Positions 53,619-64,000 of a stretch of DNA of 64,000 nucleotides are shown here, in pieces. This DNA is from Chrysomallon squamiferum. Its lineage: Eukaryota > Mollusca > Gastropoda > Neomphalida > Peltospiridae. The DNA lies in assembly GCA_012295275.1 (NCBI GenBank), contig CM022673.1, positions 15,418,810 through 15,482,809 of the forward strand. The letters are read 5' to 3'. Both the position numbers and the translations under genes were made by a program. Within the stretch, counting starts at the first letter, position 1, and each line of letters opens with the position of its first letter. The notes beneath the pieces are model-generated. The model ran no database searches. It saw only the letters and a program-made list of their open reading frames with translations, and was not told where the DNA came from.

Positions 53619-56340
53619 CAAAATAATGAAAAAAATAAAATGAAATAAAATATAATTCATCAAAATCAAAGAAACAATTAAAAAAAGAATTAGATTGTAT
53701 TAATAATTCTCTGTAATGTTTTCCCCTTTTTCTAGTTAGATTATATTTTCAATGAGACAAAACAAAAATAGAAATGGTTGTAAATCTGTGTTCAGTAGAA
53801 CAGTAAAACTGAAAATTTGGTTAAAATATTCCTCGGATCTCTAGGATGACATATTAAAAGTCCTGACAAAAAACATGTAAACATTTGATGTTTCGCTGGA
53901 AACAAAGACGCTGTAATTAGTGTCGTTCATGAGCAGGTACTAAAAATCAAACAGACATCAGTTTTGTCAGAGGCATTATTGTCCATTATTTACACATTTA
54001 GATTGTGTTTTCTCATTTTCTATACGTTAGAACTCACGTAGCCTCGTCCTAATAAACAAGAGAACTACATATGTTTTCCTGTTACAATTTGTATCATCTT
54101 CATCAGTCTGTTCATCTGGAAATTGTACTTCATCATTGTCTTGTTCGTCAGTCTATGATATATTAAGTCTTCGTCTAATTATATCATACTGCCGACGTAC
54201 AGTTGATGATATCTTTACCTGCAAGACCAGACGCTCCTGGCGTTTTGTTAACCATTCTACGAGTTTCCTTATTCTCTGGTTATCATGTAACTGGTATTAT
54301 TCCTGGTGTTTTTATGGTAATATCAATCGTACAAGAGCCTGTATGTCATTACTATGTCGAACTCTGAAGGAAAACCTCAGGAATTCTGTTTGTATCATTT
54401 TGTCATCCATCTTGGACACCAGATGATGATGAATTATTTCACGAATCGTATATATTGGTGCAGTTGTAAAATTTACTGATGGAAAGCATATAGTGAGGCT
54501 CAGAATAACTTATCACTTACAGGTAAGGTTTTAAGTGTGTAATGGTGGTAATGGGGTAAGTTCAAATTTAAAAAACAATAGTGAGATTTGTTCGAGGTCC
54601 GTGAAATTGAGGGTCAACAGTATATAATTATGCTTCATTTATTTTAATGCGACAGTAGCTCACAAGTGATAATTGGCGACTTTTAGCATATTGTTTCTAA
54701 CTGTGTCTGCCGAGTTATATCTGTCGCTGTTGTTGGTTTTTATTTTATTTTTATTTCTATTCAAAAGCCCTTTATGTACAATACAGCAGCGGTTTCGTTC
54801 TTAGTTACCTGTATTCGCAAAGCATATATTTCAAAGCGTTCTTAATCATTGCAATAAAGCAAACTCTTTTAATCAAATCCACCAAAGCAACGCAGTTCTT
54901 CGATGATGCAGCAACCTAAAGGCACACAGTAATTAGATATATCAAATTTTCTACAATAACAATATAATAATAATAATAACAAAAATAATAATAATCATAA
55001 ACAGCAGTAATAAAAATGAGAATTTTTTTATAATTAATGATTTATGTAAATTTAAAACTGATATTTTATCTGCAATGCAATTTACGCTTCATATGGTATA
55101 TTTTGATTTTGTTAGAAACTAACTGAAAAAGATCGAAAACTCCTCGATTACTGACATTATTTTTAAAATTAATTAAAAACGTTTAATCAATTTTTCATTA
55201 AAAAATTAAAATTAAAAATGAAAGAGCATTAACGTTCCAAAGAAAAGATAATTGAAAGTAAATTTATAAATATTATTTTATTATCCGGTTATCTTACAGA
55301 ACTCTTATTTTTACTCGGGATTCGAGTTTAAAGTAATAAATATTGTCAGCAACTGCAATTTTAGACAAATAAAAACATTAATTAATGTTGTGGTATTATT
55401 ATTATTTATAGTAATAATAATATTGGTAACAGAGAATTTCTATGACATAAGGGAAATGAAAAAATAATATCTTTTTTCTTTAAATTTATTCAGAAAAATG
55501 TTAATTTTCATAAAAACTGAAAATTCTTGTTGATTTGTTGTTCTGCAGTCTACATGTATCCATAATTTCAAGACTATAAACTATCACCCATACCAAAATG
55601 GCACTGACATTGCATTTCACCCAATATATAGCGTCAGTAGAATCAGTGGATGTTTAAAATACTTTCTGAAAGTAAGTAGCCAAAAAATGGATTTAAAGTA
55701 ATTTGCTCAGTCAATGTAACGATCATTACAAAAACATCTAAACGGTTTATGTCAGAAAAAAAACCTAAAAGTATATAATAATGTTCTTTCTAATTCTCTT
55801 AACATTAGTCAAGTCAAAGAGCCTGGTGGGTTATTCAATATGATAAGCGAGATAGATGTAAAGCAGATTTATAATAGGAAATAAGAAGTGGCTGTTATGC
55901 ACCAAGCTGGAAATAGTCGTCAAAATATTCTAAGACAAGGTGAAGGAAATGTTGCTGCCACCCACCAGTTGCTTTAGATTTCTAAAGAATTCTACACTAA
56001 TCCCAACGATGATAGAAGATGGTATATTACAATCAAGCTTTTCTTTTCCTATCTACTGATTCTAAATTAATGAATCTTACTTGTGTGAAAGGTTTCAACG
56101 ACACAGTTATTTAAAAATACATCTGGTCATGATAATGCTGTTGACTATTTTCAGTCTGATGTATATTTTTTTTTTTTTTTTTACTTCAGCTTGAAGTTAC
56201 AGTATTAACACTAGCTTTAGAATAATGGCACATTACTGCATGAAACTAAAGGAATAAGACAATGGATACATGGTATACCTCGGTCGCTTCGGTATAATTT
56301 TAAATGTCTATGAAAGTTTACTTACGTCATCAAATCAATT
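52400..56340. other. Gene-poor stretch, nothing firmly recognised
   Basis: Contains AAAT repeats at about 53575-53615 and long AT-rich unique sequence. A minus-strand frame around 54100-54300 (EWLTKRQERLVLQ, then TVRRQYDIIRRRLNIS and, after a stop, an acidic stretch DEQTDEDD) looks protein-like but matches nothing I know. It could be a fossil of a mobile element. Confidence 0.35.
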
Positions 56341-56344
56341 TCGT

Positions 56345-56632
56345 GATCTTGATCATACATTAAATGCTTTTATTATAACAGCAGTGGACCAGACACTTCT
56401 TTCCAGACACTCAGACATTTATTTTAAGTAAACGGACAAAATGTAGCATCCGTCACGGAAATGTCCGTCAAACACAACTGTGTAATAATTAACCTTACAT
56501 TATTATTTTCAAGCTGAATTATAACTGGTAGCATTCTTTCGCAATTTCACCTTCATTCCAAGGGCTAATATTTATTTGTACAATTTAATGATTTCAAATA
56601 AATTTTGAAATAAAGTTAGAATTATATTTTTG
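56345..56632 (+). repeat. Interspersed repeat, copy 2
   Basis: Sister of 24850-25150, same orientation. Similarity may extend upstream in patches to about 55560. Unknown class. Confidence 0.7.
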
Positions 56633-56727
56633 CCCAAATTTTTTTTATATAATATCCGTAAAGCAATATTTCTGATTACCAGCACATTTCCCTATGATAC
56701 TGAATATATGTGGACATAGGCAAGCCT

Positions 56728-56729
56728 TT

Positions 56730-56761
<32 letters not shown>

Positions 56762-57100
56762 TTATTATTATTCATACTAATACTACTCCTTCTCAGGATC
56801 AAGTTCCTGATAGCAGGACTCTAGCAATGAAGGCTGCCAGCTTTCGTGATAACATTAGTAGCAGTAGTAGTAGCATTAGTAATGATAGTAGTAGTTGTTG
56901 TTGTTGTACGAATGCAGTAATGAATGATGTTGGGATGATTTTCAGATTCTCTGAACTTCACATCGATCATTTGCAATTACCCGGCAGTAGTAATAGTAGC
57001 AGCAATAGTAGCAGTAATAGTAATTAATGTTGTTGTTGTAGTCGTAGTAGTAATAGTAGTGGTAGTAGTCGTAGAAGAAGTAGTAGTTATATTAGTAATA
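56728..57100. repeat. ACT/ATT and AGT repeat field
   Basis: ACT and ATT at 56731-56775 and AGT/AGC-type degenerate repeats at 56850-57100. The Ser/Asn/Thr-rich ORF at 56710-57027 has no other support. Confidence 0.75.
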
Positions 57101-57219
57101 GAACTAAATTGACTCCTAGAGGAAATGAAACTAAAAGCAAACTGAAAGTGATCATAGTATTTTCATTCATCTGGTTTTAATTAAAAAACAACAAAAATGA
57201 AACTTTTTGATAAACATAT

Positions 57220-57225
57220 TTTATT
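57220..57225 (-). terminator. Poly(A) signal of the 57-61 kb gene
   Basis: AATAAA on the minus strand about 55 bases after TAA at 57280-57282, in the terminal-exon block shared with 13929-13993 and 20109-20154. Confidence 0.6.
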
Positions 57226-57279
57226 GAGCAACTAAATATTGACATTCAGTTTCTTGTTTCACAGTGCTCCGACATATCC

Positions 57280-59125
57280 TTAATCTGAAATTATAAATGT
57301 TAATATATTAATATAATATGTGATAAGTGTTTTACTTTTAAAGATAATGATGATGATAATGACGATGATGATAATGATGACAACAATAATAACAACAATT
57401 ATAATACAATAAGAACAACAACAACATTATCAATAATAATAATAATAATAATAATAAATATAATAAAATGTTTGTTGTTGTTAACAAATTTATCTGTGTA
57501 CTTAGGAATTAATGTTCTGAATTATTACGTATTTCAGATTAAATTTTTCACGTAGACATGAATGAATGTCTGTATATATGTATATGTGTGTGTGTCTGTC
57601 TGTCTGTCTGAATATATGTATATACGTATGTATGTATGTGCATGTATATTCTCCCAAAAAAAGAAACGCAAAAGTAGATTTTATTGACATTGGGAATATC
57701 TATCTAATGGATCAACAGAAAGCAACAGAATGTTCACACTTTACACACACTTTCGCAATTCATTAATATTGATGGTATTACACTGAAAAGGTTAAAGTTC
57801 AAATTATAACAGTATAATATCAATACCTTGTGTGCCCATCATGGGAGTCCAGAACTACCTCACATCTCCTTCCTATGGCAGTAATGACATTACGAATTAC
57901 AGCTTGTGGAATGGCGGCCCACTCTGTATGTAGTAATAATGCCAACTGAGCACGATTCTGTGGCTGTGGTTGATGCTGCCTCAGTCGTCTATCCAACTCG
58001 ATCCATAAATGCTCTATAGGGTTCAAAACCGGAGATTTAGAGGGCCAGGGCAGGACCTGAATGTTATTGTTGTGTAGGTACGCTGTTGTGAGTTTGGCTA
58101 TATGTGGTCTCGCATTGTCGTGCTGGAATACAGCGTTACCATTATTCATAATTGGAGCGACATGTGGCTGCAAAATTTCATCTCGGTATCTCTGTGCCGT
58201 TAAGTTGCCTTGGATGTGAACCAGGTTGGTCAAGCCAGTGTATGAGATTGCTGATCACACCATCACACTACCACCGCCAAATCTGTCCGCTTCCTGTATG
58301 CAGTTTGCAGCAAAACGTTCACCACGACGTCTGTAAACTCGACATTGTCCATCAGCTCGACGAAGCAGAAATCGAGCCTCGTCACTAAAACAGACAGTTC
58401 TCCATCGTAACCGAGGCCAGACTCTGTGCACTTGACACCATTGACGTCGTAGTCGACGATGTTGTTGAGTCAAAACCACTCTTCTTACAGTCTGGCTTGA
58501 ATACCTGCCTCGCGTAAACGATTACGCACTGTCTGAGCCGATAATCTACTCAGACCTGGTATTGCTGAAGCAGTAGAGGTAGCCGTGGTGTTCTTTCCCC
58601 TAGATGAAGGACCCGTATGTAGCGGTCCTGGGCCCTGATGGTTACATGTGGTCTACCTGATCTGGGATAGTCACATGTTGTTTGGTGTTGCTGGAACCGA
58701 TACCACAATCTCAAGATGGTGCTTGGGGATACATAGAACACCCGGGCTACGGCCGAGACGGATTCGCCAGCTTGTAAACGGCCGATGTTTCGTTGCGGTT
58801 CACTCAGTCGTGGCATTTGTTTGATGTTGGGTCAGAACAAAAATAACGAACAGAAGTTTTCGAAAACCTAGCATTTTTATAACCCTCGTATTCAAGTTTC
58901 TTGTGCCGCACGTGCACATGCACTGGTAACGTGGTTTGCATACGGGGACGCTTTGGCTAATAAACACGATCATAGCCTTTATTTTGTGTTACCTGCTTTT
59001 TGGCGACTGTAACAAAAGCTATACGTTTGAATCACCAAATGTTGTTATATTCATAGTTTGTATATAAGTCAGTTTACAATAGTTATCTAACAAATCAACC
59101 ATTTTGCGTTTCTTTTTGGGGAGAG

Positions 59126-59157
<32 letters not shown>

Positions 59158-60002
59158 TGTATGTATGTATGTATGTATGTATGTATGTATGTATGTATGT
59201 ATTTGCATGTATGTATGTATGTATGTATGTAAGTATTTATGTATGTATGCTAGTTGGTAAGTTTTATGTTTTTGTACTATTCCAGAATATATGAAATTTT
59301 TAACTGATATAATGTTCTACAAAATATTCAATGAAAGTCTTGCAATACGTGCAAGAATATTAAAAATAAATAAACAAATAAATAAAAGCAGTAAAGTTGT
59401 CACTTATGAATGGTCAAAAATAAATTACAAGGATGATAACAGTGATATTTCTTTATGTTGTGCTTTAATATTTATTCATTTTTGTACTGTATTGTGTTTC
59501 ACATCGTGGGATTCCACATTCTTCCCATTTCGAGCTCGAGGTTGTGTAGCACCACGGGAAACCAGAGGAATCGGGATCCCGACAAAAGTTTTCTGCATCG
59601 TGTATGTCTAGTTCAGGAAATCGACTGTTGGAAGTATAACCATGGTAATGCGGTGAAAATTCGTCCCATCTTTGACAAGTTATCCCTGATGCCGTGACCC
59701 GCTTCATTCCCTGGTACTCAGCTTTGCGATTTACTTTCTTGTAACATTCTGGAAGAAATCAGCATTTCAGTAATCACTGAAAATACGAAATAACTGTTTC
59801 GACAACGTCAATGACCTGCTTCAAAGAAGTCTAAAATAATTAAGCTATTTCGTAGCTAATATGGTCTGAGTATTCAGATTTAACTAATGAAAAGGAATCG
59901 AGAGTTTATATTGTAAACAACAAAACTAGTAGTGTATTGTTATGACTGGTTAATTTCCACACTGAACAGCCAGAAAACTAAATCAAAAGGTTTTCTCAAA
60001 AC

Positions 60003-60056
<54 letters not shown>

Positions 60057-60097
60057 TAATAATAATAATAAGAAAAACAACAACAACAATAATAATG

Positions 60098-60144
<47 letters not shown>

Positions 60145-60999
60145 TGGGGCATTTTAAAATATGCAATAAGTTTTATTGTTTCAATTATTAAATCTTTTCT
60201 AACTAAAACGTAAGTAAATAAAGGAATGAATCAATGACTCATTCAGTGAATAAAATCTTTTTTATTTTAACATTCACTGAGGTAAAGGATACACTTTTCA
60301 GAACGACAAAAAAGTGAAAATCATAATAATTATTGTTGCTGTTGGTAACGTTAAAAAGGATACCTATATCTTTTTCTAAACGTAAAATTATATTTAAAAT
60401 AAATAAACAAATAAATAAAAAATTCGATAAATAAATAAATAAATAAAACAAGATTTCCTAATAACTGTACATAAATTCCAAAAACCTGCGCATTTCGGAA
60501 CATTACACATTTTCCAGGTTCTGTTTGCAGCTAAGGTATAACACCATAGAAAACCAAATTTATCTGGATCCCTGCAATAATTCTTTGCCGCTTTTACAGA
60601 TCCATCATATGGGAACAGATGATTATTCGAGCGATTGTATCGGTTTGTCCAATGATCACATATTGTGCCACTTTCAGTTACATGTACCGTTCCACTGTAT
60701 TCAGCCATCATACGATTGCGTTTAATGTAACACTGGGCTGAGAGCAAGAAAAAATAATTATTGGTTCTTAATATTTTAAAACTGAAAGAAATGTAGCCTG
60801 CCCGTAGATAAAGGGATATGTATACATGCATACACACATGGATGGTTACATACATACACACATGCCACAAATGCACAAAAATACATACATACATGCATAC
60901 ATACATACATACATACATACATACATACATACATACATACATTGATATATATATACATACATATATACAAAGACATTAGGAACATTATCTTATACATGA

Positions 61000-61043
<44 letters not shown>

Positions 61044-61242
61044 ACATAGATACATATATACAAAGACATTAGGAACATTATCTTTGAATGAGACAACATG
61101 AATTTCAACAGTACAGATAAATGAAAGGAAGAAAACATTAAATTTATTTACTGGTATCTCTGGTATCTCTGGTATCTCTGGGATATGCAGTGTGTAGATG
61201 ATACACTAGATACAAGACGACGTTGACAAGCAGTAACTTCAT
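57280..61242 (-). CDS. Secreted two-kringle protein with Tc1 insertion in last intron
   Basis: Predicted secreted protein of 202 residues. Exons in transcript order: 61152-61242 (ATTCACAG|ATG; MKLLLVNVVLYLVYHLHTAY followed by a tripled RDT; donor GTAAAT), 60486-60737 (kringle 1, CYIKRNRMMAEYSG ... NYCRDPDKFGFLWCYT ... CNVPKC, with NRT as a possible glycosylation site), 59488-59748 (kringle 2, CYKKVNRKAEYQGMKRVT ... NFCRDPDSSGFPWCYT ... WEECGIPRC) and 57280-57284 (last base pair of a codon plus TAA). The kringle 2 donor (TACA|GTACAA) is weak; if unused, translation would run on about 8 codons to a TAA near 59465. Promoter block at 61874-61980. The Tc1 element at 57649-59125 lies in the last intron and would be spliced out. 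Confidence 0.84.
57649..59125 (-). mobile_element. Tc1-like DNA transposon, complete ends, dead transposase
   Basis: The ends are inverted repeats: left begins CTCCCAAAAAAAGAAACGCA at 57651, right ends with its complement near 59103-59125 (TTTTGCGTTTCTTTTTGGGG). TA dinucleotides flank both ends and both flanks are TATG microsatellite, so the element inserted into a TATG tract. Length about 1.48 kb is normal for Tc1/mariner. Confidence 0.9.
57820..58816 (-). pseudogene. Tc1-type transposase, frameshifted
   Basis: Minus-strand reading from 58816 (MPRLSEPQRNIGRLQAGESV, helix-turn-helix region) passes through two frame changes between about 58600 and 58490. It then continues as CFSDEARFLL (first catalytic Asp), has TGA at 58255-58257 in place of the Trp in SVMVWSAIS, and ends through QHDNARPH (second Asp) and LNPIEHLW (Glu; DD34E class). 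Final frame stops at 57820. The catalytic triad codons persist but the gene cannot give one protein. It lies inside the last intron of the kringle gene on the same strand. Confidence 0.9.
59126..59240. repeat. TATG microsatellite
   Basis: About 110 bases of GTAT repeats directly adjoining the right end of the Tc1 element; continuous with the tract left of the element before insertion. Confidence 0.9.
60005..60145. repeat. AAT microsatellite
   Basis: Two AAT tracts separated by a CAA-rich stretch, in the intron between kringles 1 and 2 of the 57-61 kb gene. Poly-Asn and poly-Leu ORFs are artefacts. Confidence 0.85.
60820..61040. repeat. CATA and TA microsatellite with a small duplication
   Basis: CATA repeats at 60886-60942 and TA at 61005-61036. 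The phrase AAGACATTAGGAACATTATC occurs twice (near 60970 and 61062). Lies in the first coding intron. Confidence 0.85.
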
Positions 61243-61873
61243 CTGTGAATATACGGGGAGAAGTAAATATTAATAAATTGCTTATTCTAACTATTCTTAT
61301 TATGGTAATATCGGTACCGCTATATATGTCATGTCGGCACTGCCAGTCCAATAAAACTGCTTTTAAACTCTTTAAAAAACAAAACGTATCGTTAAACTCA
61401 GTTTAATGATTATAATAATTACTTATTAAAATATTCACCAACAATGGTTTAAACCCTGCCAAAATGTTAGCAGGTTAAGCTATTCAGCTAATGTACAAAT
61501 GGATGATTATGACAAAGGCAATACTACAAAGAAGAAAAAAAGAAGATTAAATTAATTTCTCAAGCTAAGGGGAATAGAGAAATATACCACAGACATACTG
61601 AAACCTTATGGAATTTAAATAAATTATAATCAGCATTTATAGATTTCATAAAACGTTTTTTCTTAATAAAAGTAGAAGGAAAATGAAGAAAAACAGGTAT
61701 TAGTAATAATAAAATGGTAGTACTAGTGGTAGTAATAGTAGTAGTACTAGAGCATCAGTAAGAAAAAATTCAAGTGGCAGAAACAACGTAGGATTATTAT
61801 GACAAAGATCAGATTGTTGATGCTGATGAGAACAATTTGAAGTATCATGAAAAATATATGATAAAATACTCAC

Positions 61874-61980
61874 TCTGTCACACAAATTAATATCCAACGA
61901 TTCTCCCTAACAAACAATATGCGACAGCAGACTGTTTTGTTGCCGACGCATGAAAATGAATGGAATATATAGTATAGAGA
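61874..61980 (-). promoter_or_regulatory. TATA box and non-coding first exon of the 57-61 kb gene
   Basis: Minus-strand TATATA at about 61965-61975, then about 95 bases ending GACAGA|GTGAGT (donor 61868-61873). It is homologous to the blocks at 17585-17692 and 22800-22903. Confidence 0.62.
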
Positions 61981-62059
61981 TAGTTTATTCTAATTCAGAT
62001 TTTCTGATAGTTGATAATTCAGGCTGTCAAAAACATATGGTACAAGTGAGAATATTAGG

Positions 62060-62939
62060 TAGCGTTTAAATACATCATTCTTTTAATTTCATTATTTAAA
62101 AATGCAGAGACATGTCGATTTAATTCCTAAATAGTTGAAGGCAAGTGAGAGCAATCTGTTTATTAATCTTTTTTTTTTTTAAATATCATGGATATATAGT
62201 TTCTCTTGCTAATAAATTACGTGGAAAAAAACTGTTCCCAAGCAACAAACCCACCTTGCTGTGATCTGTGAATTATAAGATTTTACTACGAGCATGATCA
62301 TCAAATACAATAAGAGAAAGAAAAAAAAACGTATTAGCATAACCATATGATTTTTTTTATCTAGTTATCCTAAAGTATAAAATAAATATGAAAAGACTGC
62401 GGAGAAGAAAAACTTTGAACATATTGATTTTCACGATTAACCTGAAATTTGCAGACACTGATTAATTAATTTAATCTTCTAATCCAAACAAACCCTGCAG
62501 CTTCCTAGTACAAACCTACAACAAATATTTGTTTTAAATTTACGTTTAATTAATGTTAATTCAGGATTTTCTCTTCTCAAAACATTAAAAACAAATATTT
62601 ATTAGCTGATTTTGCGCTTTTTTTATGAATTGAAATGAACTTCAAATACCAAGTTTCCTAACGTTTACTTATAATTAATTACAAGAGAAATACATAGATT
62701 TATCTAAATGGCCACGTAATATATGTGGAAGACTATAATTTACGCATTTCTTAATTAATTCTGTAGATCACAATTTTATAGTTGTCGTTACCATACATAT
62801 TAGTCATTTCAAATTACTGAATATCTATCAGATGGCTCTAGTTTTTCAGCTGAATTGTCATACTCTGTGAAAAGTTGAACTGCTTTCAGATATACCAGAG
62901 AAACCCAGTTGAAATTATTATTATTACCACTATTACTGC

Positions 62940-62982
<43 letters not shown>

Positions 62983-64000
62983 TTCTTTCAGATTATTACT
63001 ATTATTATTATTATTGATGTTGTTGTTGTTGTTGTTATTACTATTACTACTATTGCTACTACTACTAGTAGTTTGCTGTCTGAAAATGCTTAAATTATGA
63101 GTTATTCACAAAGTTTTTATCATTGCCTTCACATGCCCTCACATCGATAATAATTGAGAGACAGACAGACAGCCAGACACTCATAAACACACGCATACAA
63201 ACATACACACACATGTATGTTATATAATCAGCAAATCAGAAAGAATCCAGACACTTTGGAAGCATAAAAGAGAAGGTGAAGGATGAAATTAGTTATAAAT
63301 TAGTTAGTAATCTAAAAACAAGGTATCTTGGAATCTCAGGTGGGGGGGTTCGTGGTTTTTTTTCATAGTGTTGATAATTGATGTTTAGGTCATATGCATT
63401 GAGAAACACCAGGGTCACATGTTCTCACCCTTGAACAGTTTGTGTTAGGACGTTAATTCGAAGATGGCCGCCATTTTCCTCTTATGTTTTAATTAAATCA
63501 GATAGAAACATGAATGAAAGGTCGCAATACAGCAGCTGGTACAAGACTGTCTGTGTACCTACTGAGATTGCAGAAGGTACAAGTGATCTGTTGACGTCAT
63601 TTTTCCACCATCTATGTTTTTTAACGTCCAATTCTTGTTACTCACGACACACTATAAGGATATTTAGACCAAGCAGAACATATTTTTTATTTAATTACAT
63701 TCAGAAATATAGCATCTCTCTATCTTTTGTGAAATTACGAATAAATATTAATTTGAAAACAATTCAAAATATTTTATCATCAAACTGTTCGTCCAGGAAC
63801 TTTTCAGTTTTATTGTGACTGTTTTAGGGGGTTTTGGTTGTTATTTTTTAATTACTATTACACGCATTTGTCACAGCGTAACTGAAGCAATTAAAGTTAA
63901 CAAATTGGTGAATTATTACATGAAATTCAATATGATTCGTATTATCATTATCGATTTTCACTTTTTTGTTTTGTTTTTGAAGCTGTTAAACGCTACATAC
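62060..64000. other. End of window, no gene recognised
   Basis: AT-rich sequence with an ATT/TTG/ACT tract at about 62920-63070. An ORF of 102 codons at 63510-63818 has no recognisable domain. A GATGGCCGCCAT palindrome sits at 63463-63474. Confidence 0.45.

Noticed and set aside
56710-57027. Ser/Thr/Asn-rich ORF of 105 codons
   Set aside because: Mostly ACT and AGT repeats; the short non-repeat middle shows nothing recognisable.
63510-63818. ORF of 102 codons at the right edge
   Set aside because: No signal peptide, domain or splice-linked exon; length is within chance for this window.

Overview
The window looks like nuclear DNA of a large, repeat-rich invertebrate genome. It is very AT-rich, saturated with trinucleotide (AAT/ATT, AGT/ACT), tetranucleotide (TTTA, TTTG, TATG) and dinucleotide microsatellites, contains decayed Tc1/mariner and Gypsy-type relics, and its genes are short exons separated by long introns. 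A coleoid cephalopod, probably an octopus, is my best guess, but it rests on texture only and no gene here proves it.

The biological content is essentially one thing: a tandem, two-strand array of small secreted kringle-domain genes. I count 24 kringle exons or exon remnants: 14 in six apparently intact genes and 10 in decayed copies. Every gene is built alike. A non-coding first exon (seen for several genes) is followed by a signal-peptide exon that begins exactly at ATG directly after a splice acceptor (CAG|ATG). Then come two or three one-exon kringles joined by phase-1 introns. The gene ends either in a tiny terminal exon holding the stop (two-kringle genes) or in a TAA directly after the last cysteine of kringle 3 (three-kringle genes). 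The kringles keep six cysteines and the CRDPD...WC core.

Layout. 1-3 kb: repeats, nothing coding. 3.0-5.5 kb: gene A (+, two kringles). 7.8-10.9 kb: pseudogene (-, three kringles, frameshifts and stops). 12.4-13.35 kb: two isolated kringle remnants (-). 14.0-17.7 kb: gene (-, two kringles) with a recognisable promoter/5' exon. 20.1-22.9 kb: gene (-, two kringles) with a similar promoter and an odd splice donor. 24-28 kb: interspersed repeat and two mariner/Tc1 relics. 28.4-31.7 kb: gene B (+, three kringles). 33.7-34.9 kb: Gypsy-like retroelement relic (-). 35.2-36.0 kb: kringle pseudogene remnant (+). 37.5-38.2 kb: Tc1 relic (+). 40.9-43.2 kb: gene C (+, three kringles). 46.1-47.5 kb: pseudogene (+, three kringles). 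49.7-52.4 kb: duplicated flanking blocks with a promoter-like segment but no kringle exon. 52.4-57 kb: no gene recognised. 57.2-62.0 kb: gene (-, two kringles) with a decayed Tc1 element in its last intron. 62-64 kb: nothing recognised.

The plus-strand unit (exons plus flanks) has been duplicated in tandem several times between 35 and 52 kb. The minus-strand genes share a separate TATA/5'-exon module. The encoded proteins would be about 190-270 residue secreted proteins made of little except kringles, with no protease, Frizzled, WSC or transmembrane module. Their function is unknown. In plasminogen-type kringles lysine is bound by an Asp-x-Asp pair; here the second Asp is Ser or Thr, so ordinary lysine binding is doubtful.
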